36,485 nt of DNA from CAZIUL01 sp964542475. Lineage in GTDB: Bacteria; Planctomycetota; B15-G4; CAYZWU01. Numbering within the stretch: the first letter of the stretch is position 1; the number at the start of each line of letters is the position of its first letter. The stretch lies in NCBI GenBank assembly GCA_964542475.1, contig CAZIUL010000040.1, positions 1-36,485 on the forward strand, written 5' to 3'. The notes below the pieces were generated by a model, which ran no database searches, was not told the DNA's origin, and saw only the letters and a list, made by a program, of their open reading frames with translations. The position numbers and the translations under genes were made by a program. Of this stretch, positions 33,380 to 36,485 are shown piece after piece.

Positions 33380-35875
33380 ATGATACAAAAAAACGAACTC
33401 TTTCGGGCTCTTCTCCTTATCACGGCCCTGGCGGCTCAGGCGGCCTGCACAGCCCCCACTCATCCGGCTCCCTCGAACTCTTTCCAGGCATCGGCCCTGT
33501 CCGGCGCGCTTCAGCTCACTGGTGATGCGCTCAAAACGGGATTTTCCGCTGAAACGGGCTGTGTTTTCATGAGATCGGGGAATTTGCGTATGGCTCTCGA
33601 ATCCGCTGAAGGCGAGCGGATAGTCGAGTCATATCAGGTGATAGATGAGTATGGACGCTGGAGGGAGATTTTCCGTTCCTCGCATACAGCCGGCGGGACA
33701 GAGGCCATCAAAGGTGTTATCGATGAAAACGACGGATTCGAGCATGTGGTTGCATACACCTGTTTTGATCTTGAAAAGACCGCGTCCGGCCTGCCGCGCA
33801 TCAGGCTTGTTTCGCATGAAAACGGCTTCTATCTTCACAAGACTGTCGAGCCTGTTCCGGATGCCGGTTGCTTTCATGTGAGCGTCGCACTCGAAATCGA
33901 TGACCGTGCCCTTGCCTTGGAATCACTCGAGAGCTCCTACAGTTTTATGCCATGCGGAAAAGACAGTCTTCCAGATTTCGCGTGGTCTCCGCATCTTCTG
34001 CCCATGGCCGGTGATGTGATTGCCGACCACTGTTTCCGTTCACCGGCAATGATAATCCAAAATAACGGCTTGTTTGGGGCTCTTGTTCCCGATCTCGAAC
34101 TTCTCGAAAAATCACACGGGCATGCTCTGCGTACGGTAATGGATATGGACTGCGAGGCAAAAACGGGTCCTAAGATCTCTTTTGGTTTTGCGGGCTGGCA
34201 AACACGCGGTCATGTCTACTTTCAGAGGTCGCATGTTCCTGTTCCAATAGATGATAAAATCGAATACGGGTTTGACCTTATCTTGTCTTCAGACTTGCCT
34301 GACATGCCAAACTTGTCAGACAGGTCCGACAAGAAACCGGGTTTCTCTAAAGCAGCGCGCTTCCTTTGGAGAAGATACGGCCGCCCCAACCTGAAACGTT
34401 CATCAGTCCCTTTCGATAAGCCGCTGCATGAATGGGAACGGGAAGCTTTCGAACATATCGCATCGAGATCATACGTTCCGGTCGATCTTCCATGCGCATC
34501 AGGAGGGATTCTCAAAAGCGAACGTGCGAAATGGTCTGATGAAGAAACCAACAAGGACGCGTGGTTCAGCGCCCGGTTCCAGTCCATTCGCACGGCAGTC
34601 GGTCTTTTTCTATATGGTTTGGAAACAGATAATGATTTGCTGCGGGAAAAGGCATGTCGCGTTGTGGATCTTCTTTTATGCGCCCCTCAGAACAGCGGGG
34701 TTTTCCCTTCGATATTCTGCATTTCGGTTGACGGCGAATCAGGCGAGTGGATCCTTGACTCCGGATGGGCCGGATACAACGGCTGCTATCATTCTTTCGA
34801 CTGCTCTTGGACAGGTTACTGGCTTCTTCGGTTCGCGGAGATCGAACCCGCCTATGCTCCGCGCATCCTTGATTTTCTTGTTCCGTACGGCGATTTTCTG
34901 CTCAAGCAGCAGAGAACCGATGGGTGCATTCCATCCTTTTACGATTTCAGAACCCTTAAAGCCCGCGAAGAGCTGATCCCTTTCTTTTCGGCTGAAACAT
35001 CCGGATCAGCCCTTTTTCTTGCGCGACTTTACAGATCTGTTCACAAGGAAAAGTACCTTCGTGGAGCGCGCCTCGCGATTGATTACATCGAGCACGAGAT
35101 CATCCCTGAAAACAGATGGCAGGATTATGAGACCTTCCTGTCCTGTTCACGAAAACCATTTAGTTTTTACAACAGCCGCACCGCGCAGCATCCTCAGAGC
35201 ACCCTTTGCATGCTGCAGGCAGCACATGCGTTTCTCGAGTTGTACATCGCAACGCTCGAAAACAGATACATTGAACAGGGAAAAAATCTTCTCGATTATC
35301 TTTCTCTTTATCAGCAGGTCTGGTCGCCGCCCTTCTTCAGTAAAAACCTGTTCGGTGGTTTCGGAGTGCAGAACACAGATGCTCAATGGTCAGATCCCCG
35401 CACCTGCTACGCGGCTGATCTTTTCTTTTCTTACTACGAATCCACTGGCTACAGGGAGTATTTGGAGCGCGGCATAGCTGCTCTTCATGCCTGTTTCCAG
35501 GTTTTTCCCTCTGAGAGCTGGGGGCATTACGGGAATGACGAGCCATGCGGGACAGCCGGAGTTCATTGGGGATTAGGGAGCGCCGCGACCAGCTTCGCCT
35601 CGACACGAAACAGGTTCGGCGATGTGTTTCTCGACCTGGATTCCCGCTTCGCTTTCTCTTTAAACTCTTGTTGGCTTGAAAACTTTAAGACGGACAGTTT
35701 TTTTACATCGTTTGATCTTAAGAGCCGTTTTGCCTGGAAAACACCGGCCATCTTGAAATTCACCGGTTTGAAGCATGGTGTATACAGCCTGATGGTTAAC
35801 GGGCATAGCCTTGGTGCAATTCCTTCGTCGGAGTTAAAAGAGGGTATTCGCGTTGCCGTGCAAAAAAAAGATTAA
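33380..35875 (+). CDS. Large putative lipoprotein with an alpha/alpha-toroid (glycoside-hydrolase-like) domain
   Basis: An 831-aa exported protein with a lipoprotein-like signal (LLLITALAAQAACTAP). Residues 40-300 look beta-rich. From about 350 to 760, repeated aromatic helical segments (GWAGYNGCYHSFDCSWTGYW, LKQQRTDGCIPSFYD, TSGSALFLARLYRS, YIEHEIIPENRW, YAADLFFSYYESTGY) resemble the (alpha/alpha)6 barrel of several glycosidase and isomerase families. A final ~70-residue beta segment follows. No specific family or catalytic residue was recognised. The linker at about 305-318 (DLPDMPNLSDRSDK) is encoded by a 9-bp DNA repeat. ATG 33380 has only a weak AAGAAG upstream. Neighbouring araB suggests a role in pentose-containing glycan use, by inference. 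Confidence 0.65.
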   Translation: MIQKNELFRALLLITALAAQAACTAPTHPAPSNSFQASALSGALQLTGDALKTGFSAETGCVFMRSGNLRMALESAEGERIVESYQVIDEYGRWREIFRSSHTAGGTEAIKGVIDENDGFEHVVAYTCFDLEKTASGLPRIRLVSHENGFYLHKTVEPVPDAGCFHVSVALEIDDRALALESLESSYSFMPCGKDSLPDFAWSPHLLPMAGDVIADHCFRSPAMIIQNNGLFGALVPDLELLEKSHGHALRTVMDMDCEAKTGPKISFGFAGWQTRGHVYFQRSHVPVPIDDKIEYGFDLILSSDLPDMPNLSDRSDKKPGFSKAARFLWRRYGRPNLKRSSVPFDKPLHEWEREAFEHIASRSYVPVDLPCASGGILKSERAKWSDEETNKDAWFSARFQSIRTAVGLFLYGLETDNDLLREKACRVVDLLLCAPQNSGVFPSIFCISVDGESGEWILDSGWAGYNGCYHSFDCSWTGYWLLRFAEIEPAYAPRILDFLVPYGDFLLKQQRTDGCIPSFYDFRTLKAREELIPFFSAETSGSALFLARLYRSVHKEKYLRGARLAIDYIEHEIIPENRWQDYETFLSCSRKPFSFYNSRTAQHPQSTLCMLQAAHAFLELYIATLENRYIEQGKNLLDYLSLYQQVWSPPFFSKNLFGGFGVQNTDAQWSDPRTCYAADLFFSYYESTGYREYLERGIAALHACFQVFPSESWGHYGNDEPCGTAGVHWGLGSAATSFASTRNRFGDVFLDLDSRFAFSLNSCWLENFKTDSFFTSFDLKSRFAWKTPAILKFTGLKHGVYSLMVNGHSLGAIPSSELKEGIRVAVQKKD
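34292..34333 (+). repeat. Short 9-bp-periodic repeat inside a coding region, copy 2
   Basis: Units GACTTGCCT, GACATGCCA, AACTTGTCA, GACAGGTCC and a partial GACAAG follow one another in frame and encode a three-residue repeat (DLP-DMP-NLS-DRS-DK). Positions 34319-34335 are identical to the reverse complement of 12257-12273 (17 nt). Confidence 0.6.
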
Positions 35876-35916
35876 CAAATTGGGCCCGGGAGGGCGGTTC
35901 GCAATATCAGGAATAG

Positions 35917-35957
35917 ACAAAAAAAAAGCCCGCCATGCTACAAACATGACGGGCTTT
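35917..35957 (-). terminator. Rho-independent terminator of the rRNA operon
   Basis: Stem AGCCCG-C-CATG / CATG-A-CGGGCT (arms 35927-35937 and 35945-35955) with loop CTACAAA and one mismatch, followed on the minus strand by nine T. It lies just past the 5S rRNA 3' end. Confidence 0.88.
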
Positions 35958-35965
35958 CGAATTAA

Positions 35966-36077
35966 TCCCGGCAACGACCTACTCTCTCGGTTTTTGCCAA
36001 TACCATCGGCTTAAGCTGCTTAACTTCTGTGGTCGGAATGGTAACAGGTGTTTCCAGCTTAATATGATCACCGGGAA
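35966..36077 (-). rRNA. rrf: 5S ribosomal RNA
   Basis: On the minus strand the conserved 5S blocks are visible: CCATTCCGACCACAGAAG TTAAGC, then GATGGTA, then GAGAGTAGGTCGTTGCCGGGA. The ends pair (TCCCGG with CCGGGA), which sets a length of about 112 nt. It follows the 23S gene by ~106 bp and precedes the operon terminator. The end positions are good to a few bases. Confidence 0.93.
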
Positions 36078-36183
36078 TTTTAATAAAACCTGGAGGGGTT
36101 CTGTCGAGCAATAACGCTTCAAAAACACTGATTGCGAAACAACGCCACATAACATGCATATAGATCAGAGTTGTTTCGAAGAA

Positions 36184-36485
36184 AAGTGGTCAAGCCGATC
36201 GTCCGGTTAGTACCGGTCAGCTGAATACATTGCTGCACTTACACTCCCGGCCTATCAACCTGGTAGTCTACCAGGGGACTGATGGGGAACACTAGTTTTG
36301 AGGAAGGCTTCACGCTTAGATGCTTTCAGCGTTTATCCTTTCCGAACATAGCTACCCTGCGATACCGCGAGCGCGATAACAGGTACACCATAGGTTCGTC
36401 CATCCCAATCCTTTCGTACTAGGGGCAGATCCTCTCAATATTCCTACACCCACGCCAGATAGGGACCGACCTGTCTCACGACGGT
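36184..36485 (-). rRNA. rrl: 23S ribosomal RNA, 3' end (partial)
   Basis: The minus strand carries the last ~300 nt of 23S rRNA, including the sarcin-ricin loop region (CCTAGTACGAAAGGAT), GTCGTGAGACAGGTCGG at the window edge, and the terminal GGTACTAACCGGACGATCGG. The gene continues past the window edge. The 3' end is placed by analogy and is uncertain by about 10 bases. The 36078-36183 spacer to 5S holds no tRNA. Confidence 0.95.

Noticed and set aside
35962..36159. 65-aa minus-strand frame at the right end
   Set aside because: It lies over the 5S rRNA and its upstream spacer.

Overview
The window is a stretch of bacterial chromosome with fairly high GC content, tightly packed with metabolic and cell-envelope genes. 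It ends in the 3' part of an rRNA operon (5S and the tail of 23S, both on the minus strand). No phage, CRISPR array, intact insertion sequence or tRNA was seen. Several features suggest an anaerobic or facultative, peptide- and glycan-degrading environmental bacterium, possibly from the PVC group (Lentisphaerae/Verrucomicrobia-like) or a candidate phylum. These are sulfatase-family lipoproteins, a Tat-exported sulfatase, an MttB-type corrinoid methyltransferase set, a DUF2961/GH172 protein, a gingipain-type peptidase, a homodimeric GlyRS, and dispersed GC-hairpin and 9-bp repeats. This assignment is an inference; the 5S/23S sequence would settle it.

Layout. 1-2781: a metal (Zn/Mn-type) ABC importer, with an ATPase gene followed by a permease fused in frame to its substrate-binding protein, behind a promoter with an AT-rich dyad. 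2782-5120: an accessory patch with the decayed C-terminus of a type ISP restriction-modification enzyme, a Tat-exported sulfatase and a structured non-coding stretch. 5121-5387: a Trm112-like small protein. 5624-10949 (minus): a co-directional run in the order corrinoid protein, homocysteine S-methyltransferase-family protein, MttB-family methyltransferase, glyS, adk. 11106-12242 (minus): an orphan lipoprotein. 12495-16584 (plus): nadE, a GT-C-like membrane protein and a sulfatase-fold lipoprotein with Thr at the nucleophile position. 16643-18760 (minus): an OPT-family transporter. 18886-21378 (plus): a second, larger Thr-type sulfatase-fold lipoprotein. 21399-22499 (minus): a DUF2961/GH172 protein. 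22612-22774: three hairpin repeats. 22859-25939 (minus): a secreted C25 peptidase with its own promoter. 26236-27621 (minus): an M28 peptidase. 27834-29759 (plus): a POT-family peptide transporter. 29859-31538 (plus): a purple-acid-phosphatase-like protein. 31593-33236 (minus): L-ribulokinase. 33380-35875 (plus): a large lipoprotein, probably acting on carbohydrate. 35966-36485 (minus): 5S and 23S rRNA.

How the genes may work together. The secreted C25 peptidase, the OPT and POT transporters and the signal-less M28 peptidase read as a protein-to-peptide-to-amino-acid route. The sulfatase, GH172 protein, ribulokinase and large lipoprotein suggest use of sulfated or pentose-containing glycans. 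The MttB/corrinoid/homocysteine-methyltransferase trio looks like a compact methyl-transfer pathway from an unknown methylated amine. The most unusual items are the permease-lipoprotein fusion with an internal lipobox, the methyl-transfer trio linked to glyS, the paired Thr-type sulfatase-fold lipoproteins, a promoter whose spacer is a perfect palindrome, and a 9-bp dispersed repeat that has entered a coding sequence in frame.
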